From a virus: 21,645 nt of DNA. The DNA lies in IMG/VR virus record IMGVR_UViG_3300042691_032800, positions 1-21,645 of that record, one strand, 5' to 3'. Position 1 is the first letter of the stretch; the number at the start of each line of letters is the position of its first letter. Of the stretch, positions 1 through 9,144 are shown piece after piece. The position numbers and the translations under genes are program-made. Under the pieces are notes generated by a model, which was not told the origin of the DNA, ran no database searches, and worked only from the letters and a program-made list of their open reading frames with translations.

Positions 1-3000
1 CCGAGCAGGAAAAGGACACCGCGATTGACGAGGCGGTTTCCGAACTGATGGAGGCGGAAATCCTTCGGACCCGGAAGAACGGAAGGGCACCGGCTGGCGT
101 GATTTCAAAGAACCTCTCGGCGATGGCGAAGCTCGGGAACCCGAAGGCGGTGAAGAAGTTCAAGGCGTTCGTGGATGCGGTTCGCGACTTCTTCGGGCTT
201 GCGATGTCACGCGCCTACGCGATCAAGCAGGGAATCAGGGAGGGACGCATCAAGGAATCCGAATTGGATGATTTCACCGCAAAACTCTTCGGGCTCGAAA
301 CGCAGGACCAGCACGAGGCGGCGGTTGTCGAGGAGATCGCGGCGATTGTCGAGGAACCCGCGCCAGTTCAACAGGAGCCCGCGCAGAAGAAAGAAGCCAG
401 ACGCCGGAAGTTTACCACCACCCATTCGCGACACGCCGAGTTGTTCAGGGCAAATCCGTTTGTCGCTTCCGTTCTCGAGCAAGGCGGAATGATGTCTGCA
501 TCCCGCGCCCGCAAGGAGCGCGGTGAGGAGTGGTGGAAAGAAAACGGATCGCTGTATGATGACGCTCCAATCTTCAAAAACCCGACTTTCAACGCGATCT
601 ATTCCAAAGCCGGTCAACTGACACCCGACCAGATTGCCGATGGCATCGCCAGTGATGGACTCATGCCAGACGGTGACGTAAACCGCATGTGGAGAGAACT
701 CCGCAAAGCGGCGGAATCCACGACCAACCAAAACAGGCAGCTTGGCGCGGAGATGAAGAATCAGGCTGCTGCCGAACGGCTGGTAATCAAACAGGGCAAG
801 GAGTTCGAAAAGGCAAACCGCCCGAAGCGCAAGGGCGTCATGGAGTTTACCGCCGGGGACCATGAACCAGGATTTACCATTATCATTGGAGGCGAGCTTT
901 TCACCGTGATCAAAAACGACGGTGAGTTTGTCACGATCAAGGATGGCGACAAATTCGGGACTCAGACAATCCCAGCGGCCGAAGGGCTTTGGGTGGAAAT
1001 CGATAATTCCGAAATGTTTGACGCGGCGGAGATGGCCGAGATTGAAGAGGCGGCAAAGCGCAGGGTTGACGAAACCATGGCCAAGGGCTACCAGTCGGCC
1101 GATGAACTCGCCGAATCAGTCGATGTCGAAACGGAAAGCGGCAATGCGGGAGATGCTGATTCGGCAGGAAGCCCGCAAGGAGGAAATGAGGCGCAAGGCG
1201 ATGGAGGACAAGGCTCGGCAGGGGGCTTCTCGCTAGAGACTCAGACCGACGAGGACATTGACCGCGAGGAGGCCGCCGCCAAAACCAAGGCGGAAATCCA
1301 AAAGCGGCAGGATGCACGATTGACCGGATCGGCTGGCGATCTCTCCGCCGATATGTTCGGGGAGGGAGAAACCCCGCTGTTCAACGAACGGAGGGACACA
1401 CTAAGCGAAGGTGATCCGTTTTCCCTCGGACCGGCCAAGATGGCCGACGCCCTCATTGCCAACGCCCGCAAGCGGATGAAAAACCCTCGGGCGAAGATGA
1501 GGATTTTCGGCAACATCATCGACCGGCTTCACAAGCTCAACGCCCTGATCAACGCCACCGGCAACGCCTACAACTTCGACGCCTTCGGCAAGCCGTTCGA
1601 AGGGCGGTTCTCGGATGAGAAGAGCGGAATCCTCAATGCTCTGGCAATCCTCGATGCCGTTCTTGCCGCTGTCCCTCCCGACCTTCGGGGCCGGGTGGGC
1701 GGATACACCCAGCTTGCCAAGCTCGACACCGACGAGAAGCGGCTCGACTACCTCAAGCGCCGGATGAAGACCGTCGAGCGGGTAGTGAACGAATGGCTCG
1801 GCCGCGAGTTCACCAATGAACTCGAAAAGCTCCTTGAGCGGGCGAAACCGGCGAAGGATCAGGCTGGCAAGAAGAAGGTCGGCAAGGCCGGGGCCGATGT
1901 GCATTCGCTCTTCGACGTTCTGAGGCAGGCGAAGAACTGGGGACAGGCGGAAGTGGACAAGCACATTGCCGGACTGGAAGCCGGGATCTTGTCGGGAAAT
2001 CTCACCCCGGAGCAAGAAGCCCACGACACGCTCGAAATGAACCTTGTCGGCATGGTCGGCAACTGGCGCGAGGCCGACGTTTCCCGCAAGGCTGCCGCGC
2101 TGGAAAACGCGGCCAGCGTCTTTGAGGCGGGATACGCCAAGTTCAAGCTGGCGAAGCTGCTGGAAAAAGAGGATCGCGAGATTCGGCGGAAGAATCTCCG
2201 CGCCGACACCGGCAAGCAGGGCACCGCCGCGGAGCGGGACAAGCGCACCCTCGCCGACAACGGCCTGAAAGCTGGATGGCGCGATTCGTTCCTGTCGCTG
2301 ATTTCGTTCGAGCAGCTTTCCGAATACCTGTTCGGTCGCGGATCGAAAGAGGCGGTCCGGCTGGTGGACATGGAGCGCGAGGCATCGGCCGCCAAGGAGG
2401 ATGGCACACAGGCAAAGATGGATGCGCTTGAGGATCTTTTCACGAGACTCGGCAAGGGGTCGCAACTCGAAGGGGAGAAGATCCGTTTCAATCTTTCGCA
2501 GAAGACCTTGACCATTCAAGGCCGCACGCTTTCACCGCTCGAAGCGATCACCGCAACTCTGATGTGGAGGCAAGAGGATGGACGCCGCCACATGGAAGGC
2601 CACAAGGATGAGAACGGGCAGTTCACCGGACCTTGGCACTACGATCAGTCGTTCGTGGATGAGATCGAATCGAAGCTTTCCGACGAGGCCAAGGCGGTTC
2701 GCGATTTCCTCGCGCTGTCCTATGGCGAGGAATGGGCGGTCCTGAACCCGATCTACAAGGCCATCAACGGGATCAACCTCCCGCAGAACCAGAACTATTC
2801 GCCGCTTACGGTGAAGCCTCAGCAGGCATCGGCCGGCCAGATGGTTGACCCGGTTACTGGCAGCACGATGAGCGGAGCAAGCGCGACGCCTGGCAGCCTT
2901 CGGACCCGTGGAGCATCCATTGCTGAGCCGGACTTTCGCGACGCGCTGCAAACCTACATCGCGCACACGAAGCAGATTCAACACTGGATGGCCTACGCGC

Positions 3001-4199
3001 CATTTATGCAGGAAGCTGGCGCGATCCTCCGCAACCGGGAACTCGGCAACAGCATCGAGGAGAAGGGCGGCAAGGAGGCGCTTGGCGTTCTCCGGTCATG
3101 GCTGGATTTCTTTCAGATGGGCGGGACCCGCGACGCCGCCGCTCACCTGGCGATCAACCAGACCCTCAACCGGGTTTCCGGCCGGGTGGCGGCATCGATC
3201 CTGATCGGACGCATGGGCGTGCTGGCGATCCAGACGACGCAGCTTGCCGCGAGTCTCGCGGAGATGCCGGTGGGGGCGTTCGCCCTTCGATTCGGCAAAC
3301 TGCTGACGGGCCAACTCCAATGGGGCGCGGCGTTTCGCTCCGACTACATCCAGCGGCGACTCAAGCAAATGCCGGTTGTCGTTCAGCAGGCGATGGACGG
3401 ACTCAAGGCTAGCAAGCCCAACCGGCTGAAATACCACGTTCAACAACTCGGACGACTGATCGCGGGAACCGACGCGCTAATGACCGCCGGAACTTTCGCC
3501 ATCGTCCACGACTACCAGATAAAACAGGCGAAGGCGCTCGGGCTTTCCGGCGCCGACGCTGACGCCTACGCGATGCAGGCGGCGGAAAGGTCGGTTGATC
3601 GGATCGCGCAGCCGACGCGGGCCGGAACCCGGTCGCTCTATGAGAACGTCGAAACGCGCCCGGCTATGCGAGTGCTTTGGGCATTCGCCTCGGAAAGCCG
3701 CCAGAAAATCGCCCTTGGCTTGTGGCGGGTGACAGCGAAAGACCGGAGCCTTGGGGAAAAGGCAAGGGCGCTTGCCGTGACCTGGGTTGTCGGCGGCATG
3801 GTCGCGTCCATCATCCGGGCCGCGATGCGCGACGTTCGAAGCGACGATGACGACGAGGTTTTCGATGAACGGAATTGGAGTCCGAAGCGCCTGCTTCTCT
3901 CGTCTCTCACTGGACCCTTGCAGGGGATTCCGTTTTTGGGCGATGCACTCGAAGCCGGGGTTTACAGCGCGGCCGGTGAATACCAGCACGAAGGCAACCT
4001 GTTTTCCTCGCTGCCGAAGGCATTCAAGTCGGCGACCAGGGTTTCCGATTGGGGTGACAAAAAGCCGGATGAGATCATGAAGGACATCGAGACGATTCTT
4101 TCCGGCGCGGCGTTCTTCAACGATTCGCTTTCCGCCGCATCCTCACTCTCGCATCTCGCCCGCGACATTTTCGGAATCACCGACAACTTCACCGACTGA
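1..4199 (+). CDS. Giant phage virion polyprotein, C-terminal part (5' end outside window)
   Basis: The frame is open from the first bases of the window (codons from base 3), so the true start is probably upstream; the first in-window ATG is at 48. About 1,398 residues are visible. The order is a charged N-terminal part, a Gly/Asp/Glu-rich low-complexity linker (about residues 365-420 counted from ATG 48), a long helical Ala/Lys/Glu-rich region, then a C-terminal part with hydrophobic helices (around AVTWVVGGMVASIIRAAM) followed by an acidic DDDDE run. This architecture fits the large polyvalent or internal virion proteins of short-tailed phages, which enter the cell with the DNA or help DNA cross the envelope. 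It sits directly upstream of the tail-fibre genes, as expected for a virion module. I see no catalytic motif in the visible part. The family call is by architecture and context, not by a diagnostic motif. Confidence 0.75.
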   Translation, partial: EQEKDTAIDEAVSELMEAEILRTRKNGRAPAGVISKNLSAMAKLGNPKAVKKFKAFVDAVRDFFGLAMSRAYAIKQGIREGRIKESELDDFTAKLFGLETQDQHEAAVVEEIAAIVEEPAPVQQEPAQKKEARRRKFTTTHSRHAELFRANPFVASVLEQGGMMSASRARKERGEEWWKENGSLYDDAPIFKNPTFNAIYSKAGQLTPDQIADGIASDGLMPDGDVNRMWRELRKAAESTTNQNRQLGAEMKNQAAAERLVIKQGKEFEKANRPKRKGVMEFTAGDHEPGFTIIIGGELFTVIKNDGEFVTIKDGDKFGTQTIPAAEGLWVEIDNSEMFDAAEMAEIEEAAKRRVDETMAKGYQSADELAESVDVETESGNAGDADSAGSPQGGNEAQGDGGQGSAGGFSLETQTDEDIDREEAAAKTKAEIQKRQDARLTGSAGDLSADMFGEGETPLFNERRDTLSEGDPFSLGPAKMADALIANARKRMKNPRAKMRIFGNIIDRLHKLNALINATGNAYNFDAFGKPFEGRFSDEKSGILNALAILDAVLAAVPPDLRGRVGGYTQLAKLDTDEKRLDYLKRRMKTVERVVNEWLGREFTNELEKLLERAKPAKDQAGKKKVGKAGADVHSLFDVLRQAKNWGQAEVDKHIAGLEAGILSGNLTPEQEAHDTLEMNLVGMVGNWREADVSRKAAALENAASVFEAGYAKFKLAKLLEKEDREIRRKNLRADTGKQGTAAERDKRTLADNGLKAGWRDSFLSLISFEQLSEYLFGRGSKEAVRLVDMEREASAAKEDGTQAKMDALEDLFTRLGKGSQLEGEKIRFNLSQKTLTIQGRTLSPLEAITATLMWRQEDGRRHMEGHKDENGQFTGPWHYDQSFVDEIESKLSDEAKAVRDFLALSYGEEWAVLNPIYKAINGINLPQNQNYSPLTVKPQQASAGQMVDPVTGSTMSGASATPGSLRTRGASIAEPDFRDALQTYIAHTKQIQHWMAYAPFMQEAGAILRNRELGNSIEEKGGKEALGVLRSWLDFFQMGGTRDAAAHLAINQTLNRVSGRVAASILIGRMGVLAIQTTQLAASLAEMPVGAFALRFGKLLTGQLQWGAAFRSDYIQRRLKQMPVVVQQAMDGLKASKPNRLKYHVQQLGRLIAGTDALMTAGTFAIVHDYQIKQAKALGLSGADADAYAMQAAERSVDRIAQPTRAGTRSLYENVETRPAMRVLWAFASESRQKIALGLWRVTAKDRSLGEKARALAVTWVVGGMVASIIRAAMRDVRSDDDDEVFDERNWSPKRLLLSSLTGPLQGIPFLGDALEAGVYSAAGEYQHEGNLFSSLPKAFKSATRVSDWGDKKPDEIMKDIETILSGAAFFNDSLSAASSLSHLARDIFGITDNFTD

Positions 4200-4270
4200 A
4201 TCCGGGGCGCACGCCAAAACAATTCAACTCGTCAAATCATCCCGAAACCCGTAATAGAAACCCCGACGCC

Positions 4271-5413
4271 ATGGCCGTAACCTCCGAAACATCGTCTGTC
4301 AGCTACACCGGCAACAACTCGGCCGTGACCGCCTACACGGTGCCCTTCTTGTTCTACAAGAAGGAGCATCTTGAAGTGATCGTCACCGACGAGGACGGCG
4401 TGGAAACCGAGCGTGCCCTGACCACCGATTACACCGTGACCGGCGAGGGTGACGAGGACGGCGGAACGCTGACCACAGAAGAGGCATGGGACAACACTCA
4501 CACGGTGACGATCCGGCGTTCGGCTCTCGTGCTTCAGCCATTCGTTTTCGAGGAAGGCCAGCGCCTGCCGATGAAGACTCTGGAAAAGGCTCTCGACTGG
4601 ATCACGATGCACGTTCAGCGCGTGCTGAGAATCGCCACCAGCGCGGCTTCCGACCTGCTCGACCACATCGCCGACACGGACAATCCGCACGCGGTGACGA
4701 AGGCCCAGGTGGGACTCGGCAACTGCGACAACACCAGCGACGCGAACAAGCCGATCAGCACCGCGACACAGACGGCGCTCGATGGGAAATCGGATGTCGG
4801 TCACACCCACACCTTCGCGAGCCTGACCGACAAGCCGACGACTCTTGCGGGGTATGGCATCACCGATGGAGGCGAGCCGGTTATTCCCATCACCCGCACC
4901 GCCGCGGAGGGAGATCCGAACATCCCCGACACAATCACCGCCACCGGGTCAATGGTTGGCGCGTCTCTCGACCCGATACCGGTTCCAACGGTCCTGACTC
5001 GCGTTGCGGACGTGAATGACTTCCCCGCATGGGAAGGTGATAACTCAAGCACCTTGCAGAGAGTCGGGGGGGAATGGATTCTGGACATCGGAGGCGGCGA
5101 TTACCTGGCATCCAACGATTTGACCGAAGCCCTTCACCCCGGCGGGATGACCGGATGGACAATCGACACCGGTTCGGGACAGCCGACATTGACCCAATCG
5201 GCAGTAACAGCCACCCACCACGGCCAGAAGTGCGTCGTCGGAACAGTCAATCCCGTGGTCTATCAGGCTCTCAACTCCGAAGACCTCACCGAGTGGACGC
5301 TGGTCGGCCCCTACGGAGTGGTTTCCGACAATGAGAATCCCCTGCTCTACCGCCGCATCATCTTCGATGGCGGTGCCCTTTCCTCCCAAACCTACACCCC
5401 TGCCGACTCCTAA
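4271..5413 (+). CDS. Tail fibre / tail adaptor protein with T7 gp17-like N-terminus
   Basis: This 380-residue protein probably links a receptor-binding fibre to the tail. Residues 1-118 match the pattern of phage T7 tail-fibre N-terminal domains: a start like SYTGNNSAVTAYTVPFLFYK, a VTDEDG..T.L..DYTVTG core, then TVTIRRSALVLQP and a closing EKALDWITMHVQ helix. Residues 130-205 resemble the short repeats of phage tail collars and fibres (DNPHAVTKAQVGLGNCDNTSD, then HTHTFASLTDKPTTLAGYGITDGG). The C-terminal half is Asp/Gly/Thr-rich with no recognisable enzymatic site. The ATG at 4271 lacks a Shine-Dalgarno site; the leader is A/C-rich. The next gene starts two bases after the stop. The N-terminal domain is the main reason to call the phage short-tailed. 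Confidence 0.8.
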   Translation: MAVTSETSSVSYTGNNSAVTAYTVPFLFYKKEHLEVIVTDEDGVETERALTTDYTVTGEGDEDGGTLTTEEAWDNTHTVTIRRSALVLQPFVFEEGQRLPMKTLEKALDWITMHVQRVLRIATSAASDLLDHIADTDNPHAVTKAQVGLGNCDNTSDANKPISTATQTALDGKSDVGHTHTFASLTDKPTTLAGYGITDGGEPVIPITRTAAEGDPNIPDTITATGSMVGASLDPIPVPTVLTRVADVNDFPAWEGDNSSTLQRVGGEWILDIGGGDYLASNDLTEALHPGGMTGWTIDTGSGQPTLTQSAVTATHHGQKCVVGTVNPVVYQALNSEDLTEWTLVGPYGVVSDNENPLLYRRIIFDGGALSSQTYTPADS

Positions 5414-5414
5414 C

Positions 5415-6353
5415 ATGAAGCACATCATCGCCACGCTACTGATCGCCCTCGCCGTTTCGGTTTCCGCCCAAGAGCGGACATCGGCACTGAAAGACCTGTC
5501 GAACGTCGATCCCGCCACCGGGCGCACGGCGCTGGATGTTCCAAGCAATGCGGAAGCGGCTGCGCTCATTGATAACACCGCCGTCAACGCCGCCATTGCG
5601 GAAGACCCGGCGGCGAGTCGTGCTGCGCTAAATGTTGCCGAACAAGGCGGGGCGATGACAGCGGACACCATCACCGCCGATGCGTTCACGGTCAAAGGGT
5701 CTCCGGTTCCGTCCATCCTCTTGCAGAAAACATGGTATCCAGATTTCTCCAACTGGACGCTAAATACAGGCACCGTCGCCGCCACCAGCTATGCCGCGCA
5801 ACTGAAAATGCTTACCGCTGGCACAGCCTCCAGCACTGTAATTTGTCACACCGCTCCAAGCTCTGAGTGTTTCCCTATGCTGAGGTTCGGCAGCAGTTCC
5901 GCACGCGGCGACATAGATTTCACGGGCGAAGTGTGGATGTCATGGAGGTTCAACATTTTCACATCCAACGCAACCAGCGTATTGCGCGGATGGATTGGCC
6001 AATATACAGGCGCGACCACCGATCCCACCGCTGAAGGATTCGGTTTTGAAGTCACTAATACCGAACTCAAGATCCTAGCCTACAAAACCGGCACCGGAGT
6101 TACCAGATCGCCCTCCAGCATCGCAACGATCAATAACGATGACAACTACCGTCTCATCATGAGAAAGGAAGCTAATGGGACGATCTCCGCATGGCTGGAT
6201 GTCACCCCTGACCAGACTCCGACGGCGACACTTTCCACCGGCCCCACATCTTCATGCGCAAGCGGATCAATGGAGTTGATACTAACGAACGGCGCGACCG
6301 CATCGGCGGTTCGCGCCCATGCCGCCGTCCCATGTTTCCACATCGTCGATTAA
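5415..6353 (+). CDS. Putative tail or receptor-binding protein with an N-terminal signal peptide
   Basis: The frame extends upstream, but ATG 5415 is preferred because it follows the previous stop by one base and begins a textbook Sec signal peptide: Met-Lys-His, a hydrophobic core at residues 4-16, and a Val-Ser-Ala cleavage site before Gln19. Residues 20-90 are Ala/Asp-rich with repeated phrases (TGRTALDVPSNAEAA, then SRAALNVAEQGG), as in phage tail-associated spacers. Residues 110-312 look like a beta-rich carbohydrate-binding or lectin-like domain (WYPDFSNWTLNTGTV, WMSWRFNIF, YRLIMRKEANGTISAWLD). It also has several Cys residues. Export of a tail protein is unusual; a chance hydrophobic N-terminus or a surface role is possible. 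Base composition drops from about 5700 onward. The function is inferred from its position among tail genes. Confidence 0.6.
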   Translation: MKHIIATLLIALAVSVSAQERTSALKDLSNVDPATGRTALDVPSNAEAAALIDNTAVNAAIAEDPAASRAALNVAEQGGAMTADTITADAFTVKGSPVPSILLQKTWYPDFSNWTLNTGTVAATSYAAQLKMLTAGTASSTVICHTAPSSECFPMLRFGSSSARGDIDFTGEVWMSWRFNIFTSNATSVLRGWIGQYTGATTDPTAEGFGFEVTNTELKILAYKTGTGVTRSPSSIATINNDDNYRLIMRKEANGTISAWLDVTPDQTPTATLSTGPTSSCASGSMELILTNGATASAVRAHAAVPCFHIVD

Positions 6354-6354
6354 T

Positions 6355-7599
6355 ATGAGCCGCTACACACAGACATCATCATTTGATCTCGGATCAGGCG
6401 TGGACGGCACCAACCCAGCGACGGGAAACGCACTCCATGTTGAAGGGGACTGGATGTTCATTGGCGACCAAGAGGCACCAATTGCACGCGACGGCAGCGT
6501 TCATGTTTACAAGCGGATTGCCGGGGTTTGGACGTTCCACGAAACACTCTCAAAAGGAAACGGATTGGCGAACCCCGGTTGGTTTGGCTATGACCTCGAT
6601 CGCTCTGGTGATTGGTTGGCAGTTTCCACCACCCATCAAACGGGATGGGCATCTCCATCCGGAGCGGAGGGCGGCGTTGAGCTTTTCAAATACAACTCGG
6701 GGAACGACACATGGGAGCATCAGCAAAGCCTCATCGGCCACGATGCGGCATCGACATCGGAGTTTGGTTTGGCCGTTCGCATTTCTGGCAGCTACCTCGC
6801 GGTCGGATCACCATTCCACGACACGCCATCCGCCAACTGCGGGAAATTCTACATTTACAAACTGGTCAACGGAGTGTGGACCTTGGATTTTGAGTGGCAG
6901 GAGGCGTCTCCAACCGCTCAAAACACCCTTGGTCTGCAAGTCGAAATTGACGGCGACTATGCGTTCGCGTTTTCCGGATCGCCTGCCACCTATCGAGGCA
7001 CGCTTTATTGTTTCAAACTCACTGCCGGGACATGGGTGCTGCATCAAACCATCACATCTCCAAGTCCTCAGGACAATGAGGGATTCGGGCGCGGTGCATC
7101 CTGTGATGGAGAGTGGTTGGCGGTCGGAGGCAGCATGCGCGGAGCGAATTACGGCAGCACCAAGGGCTACATCCACATCTACAAACTCATCGGCACCACA
7201 TGGACGCATCAGGTTACCTACAACCCGCCAAATCTCCACAATCAAGCTTGGTTCCCGGCAAACGTCATGCTGTCTGGAAAATTCATCATCGCCGGATCTC
7301 TCTGGACCGACCGCAGCGAGTTTGATCCGCTCGTCGGAGACTCTAACGGCAATGGCAAGGGCCGCGTGATTGTCTTCGAGAGACTGCAAGATGACAAGTG
7401 GCGGCAATATCCGATGCCCGCAATGGACCTCAGATTCGGAGACTGGAACGGTGCTGGTGTTGCGGTCGAATCGGACGGGACCGCGTATTCGCTGGCATTC
7501 GGCACAGAAGCCGACCGCACTCAAATGCGCGTGAGAATGTTTGACCGCACGGCAGGAGCGTCTTACTCGTCACTATCATTATCATCAATCACCGCATGA
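6355..7599 (+). CDS. FG-GAP-like beta-propeller protein, probable receptor-binding tail protein
   Basis: The start at 6355 follows the previous stop by one base; an upstream in-frame ATG at 6319 lies inside the previous gene and is rejected. The 414 residues contain several repeats of about 50-60 residues with the pattern FG..V...G.WLAVG......G...IYK...GTW, for example near residues 15-60, 75-120, 135-185, 190-230, 235-290 and 295-350. This is the pattern of FG-GAP-type beta-propeller blades, common in surface and adhesion proteins. The gene is the last structural gene before the lysis cassette, where receptor-binding proteins often lie. It is richer in A/T than its neighbours: bases 6841-6900 hold 27 G/C of 60, against 43 of 60 at 2221-2280. 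This suggests exchange between phages. The blade fold is a confident reading; receptor binding is inferred. Confidence 0.65.
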   Translation: MSRYTQTSSFDLGSGVDGTNPATGNALHVEGDWMFIGDQEAPIARDGSVHVYKRIAGVWTFHETLSKGNGLANPGWFGYDLDRSGDWLAVSTTHQTGWASPSGAEGGVELFKYNSGNDTWEHQQSLIGHDAASTSEFGLAVRISGSYLAVGSPFHDTPSANCGKFYIYKLVNGVWTLDFEWQEASPTAQNTLGLQVEIDGDYAFAFSGSPATYRGTLYCFKLTAGTWVLHQTITSPSPQDNEGFGRGASCDGEWLAVGGSMRGANYGSTKGYIHIYKLIGTTWTHQVTYNPPNLHNQAWFPANVMLSGKFIIAGSLWTDRSEFDPLVGDSNGNGKGRVIVFERLQDDKWRQYPMPAMDLRFGDWNGAGVAVESDGTAYSLAFGTEADRTQMRVRMFDRTAGASYSSLSLSSITA

Positions 7600-7700
7600 C
7601 CACCCGCCTCCAGTCCATCGCCTTCCAGTGCGTGATCTACTCCGCGCTGATCGTGCTCGCTCTCTGGAACCGCATTCCAAAGTCCGACTCTGAACCATGA
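7596..7700 (+). CDS. Tiny membrane protein of the lysis cassette
   Basis: This 34-residue frame starts with an ATGA overlap on the beta-propeller gene and ends with an ATGA overlap on the transpeptidase-like gene, so it lies in a translationally coupled chain. It has a basic N-terminus (TTRLQ), one hydrophobic segment at about residues 8-23 (FQCVIYSALIVLALW) and a short polar tail. The size, single membrane segment and position just before a peptidoglycan enzyme suggest a holin, antiholin or other lysis regulator. There is no family motif to choose between them. Confidence 0.5.
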   Translation: MTTRLQSIAFQCVIYSALIVLALWNRIPKSDSEP

Positions 7701-8281
7701 TCCCGCCCAACAAACCGCGAGCCTCGCTTTCGATTGTCGTCAATGCCGCCGCCAAGGCTCTTGGTGAAAGGCCGATGCCGGAAATCTTTGTGCTGATGGA
7801 TCGCGCCTATTATGACCGGACCATGGGGAAGCCGGGGAACGATGTCGGGATCTACGATGACGCCGCTTTCATCGTCTCGCCGCTGGGCTTCACCTCGTGG
7901 AACGCGAACACCGATCCGAGCCGCTACGGCTGGAACCCGAACGCCGGGAAATACATGGCGAGGCTCAAGCCGGGGATCTACACGTTCCGCCGCCTCAAGC
8001 ATCGCGCTTCCTCGCCCTCCGGTTACATGGCCTTCGGACAAGGCCCCGATCCCGTCACGGTCGAGAGAATCCGCAGGGACGGCACCATTGCCGAAACCGA
8101 GACCGGATGCTTCGGGATCAACCTGCATCGCGGGGGAGTGAACGGAACAAGCTCCGAAGGCTGCCTGACCATTCCGCCGGTTCAATGGCCGGCATTCGAC
8201 CACACCCTTTCCGACATCCTCAAAAGGACCGAAGCCAAGACGTTCACCCTCATCCTGATCGACGGACCCATCATCCCTTGA
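7697..8281 (+). CDS. L,D-transpeptidase-like peptidoglycan enzyme, candidate endolysin
   Basis: This 194-residue protein has the signature of the YkuD-type L,D-transpeptidase fold near its C-terminus: INLHRGGVNGTSSEGCLTIP, with His144 and the candidate nucleophile Cys156 in an S-x-G-C motif. The N-terminal half is rich in aromatic and Gly residues and shows no signal peptide, so release would depend on a holin or similar partner. Enzymes of this fold cross-link or cleave peptide stems of peptidoglycan using cysteine. In a phage lysis cassette the likely role is cell-wall degradation. It overlaps the preceding tiny membrane gene by ATGA and is followed after 9 bases by a membrane protein gene. 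Chemistry (hydrolase or transpeptidase) cannot be settled from sequence. Confidence 0.65.
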   Translation: MIPPNKPRASLSIVVNAAAKALGERPMPEIFVLMDRAYYDRTMGKPGNDVGIYDDAAFIVSPLGFTSWNANTDPSRYGWNPNAGKYMARLKPGIYTFRRLKHRASSPSGYMAFGQGPDPVTVERIRRDGTIAETETGCFGINLHRGGVNGTSSEGCLTIPPVQWPAFDHTLSDILKRTEAKTFTLILIDGPIIP

Positions 8282-8290
8282 ATCACACCC

Positions 8291-8710
8291 ATGCGCCTGC
8301 ACACGATCCCTGCTGACACCCTCGCACTGGCATCCGTTTTCACCGCCTCAATCACCGGCTGGCTCTCAGATAAAGATTGGGAACGGATCGTCGGGCCGTT
8401 CGGCGGGCTTGTGGTTTCCCTTCTGATGCTTCTGGTCCTGATTCGCCACAGCAGCGCCAGGATCAAGCGGGATGACGAGAGGGCGGCCCATGACCGGGAA
8501 GAGCGGGAGAAGCGCCATCAGGAGGCCATGGAGATCCAGCGCGAGCTTGGCAAGCGACTCGACAGCCAAGGGGAAAAACTCATGGCGATCACGGTCGAAA
8601 GCATCAAGGCACAGGGAAAGGCCACGGTGGCGATTGAGTCGGTTGACCGCACGATGCAGCACCTCACCGCGGAGTGGGAACGGAAACCCTGCAACCCCTT
8701 CGGCAAATGA
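8291..8710 (+). CDS. Holin- or spanin-like membrane protein with coiled coil
   Basis: The 139 residues show two hydrophobic segments near the N-terminus (about residues 11-24 and 37-52, GGLVVSLLMLLVLI). A long charged helix rich in Lys, Glu, Arg and Gln follows (residues 55-110), probably a coiled coil. This layout fits a holin or an inner-membrane spanin-like subunit. It starts 9 bases after the transpeptidase-like gene and ends with an ATGA overlap on the DUF1353 gene. No outer-membrane lipoprotein partner is visible, so a complete two-component spanin is not supported. Confidence 0.55.
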   Translation: MRLHTIPADTLALASVFTASITGWLSDKDWERIVGPFGGLVVSLLMLLVLIRHSSARIKRDDERAAHDREEREKRHQEAMEIQRELGKRLDSQGEKLMAITVESIKAQGKATVAIESVDRTMQHLTAEWERKPCNPFGK

Positions 8711-9108
8711 ACCCTTACCCGTATCCGATCCACTTCGACAACGCCGGGATGCGCAACGGCCGCAGGTGCATCGTGCTGACGCGACCGTTTGCCGCCAAGA
8801 CCTCGCTCGGCATGGTCACAGCACCGGCCGGCTTCGTGAGCGATGGCGGTTCGATTCCCCGGTTCGCGTGGTCCATCATCGGCCATCCTCTCGACGAATA
8901 CCTTGAGGACACGGTGATTCACGACTTCATGTATTCGCCGCTCAACACCACGTTTGACCGGGCAGAAGCGGATTTCGTGTTCAAGGAACTGATGTGGAAC
9001 CACGACATTTCCCGGCCGAAGCTGATCGCCATGTATGCCGCCGTCCGCATGTTCGGCTGGCGGGGTTTCAAGGGGCGGCCGGCGATCACAGTTGAGAACA
9101 CTTGGTGA
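8707..9108 (+). CDS. DUF1353 family phage protein
   Basis: The start at 8707 is chosen over an upstream in-frame ATG (8674) because it gives the ATGA overlap seen throughout this phage and begins directly with the domain. The 133 residues carry the DUF1353 hallmarks: TAPAGFVSDGGSIPRFAWSI in the first half, the HDFMYS motif near residue 74, and a C-terminal AMYAAVRMFGWRGF helix. DUF1353 proteins are common in phage lysis or tail regions and their biochemical role is unknown. Its position closes the lysis cassette, 36 bases before the att core. Confidence 0.8.
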   Translation: MNPYPYPIHFDNAGMRNGRRCIVLTRPFAAKTSLGMVTAPAGFVSDGGSIPRFAWSIIGHPLDEYLEDTVIHDFMYSPLNTTFDRAEADFVFKELMWNHDISRPKLIAMYAAVRMFGWRGFKGRPAITVENTW

Positions 9109-9144
9109 ATCCCGACTTCAACGCATTGATTTTCAGTGCCAATC

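Noticed and set aside
1401-2519. Long antisense frame (372 aa) within the polyprotein gene
   Set aside because: It lies wholly opposite a well-supported coding frame. GC-rich genes commonly give long antisense frames, and the translation shows no family motif.
6808-7524. Antisense frame (238 aa) opposite the beta-propeller gene
   Set aside because: It is fully opposite a gene with clear repeats and has no supporting motif, start context or neighbours.
7637-8302. Antisense frame (221 aa) opposite the transpeptidase-like gene
   Set aside because: The sense strand carries the His and S-x-G-C motif and coupled starts; the antisense translation has no recognisable features.
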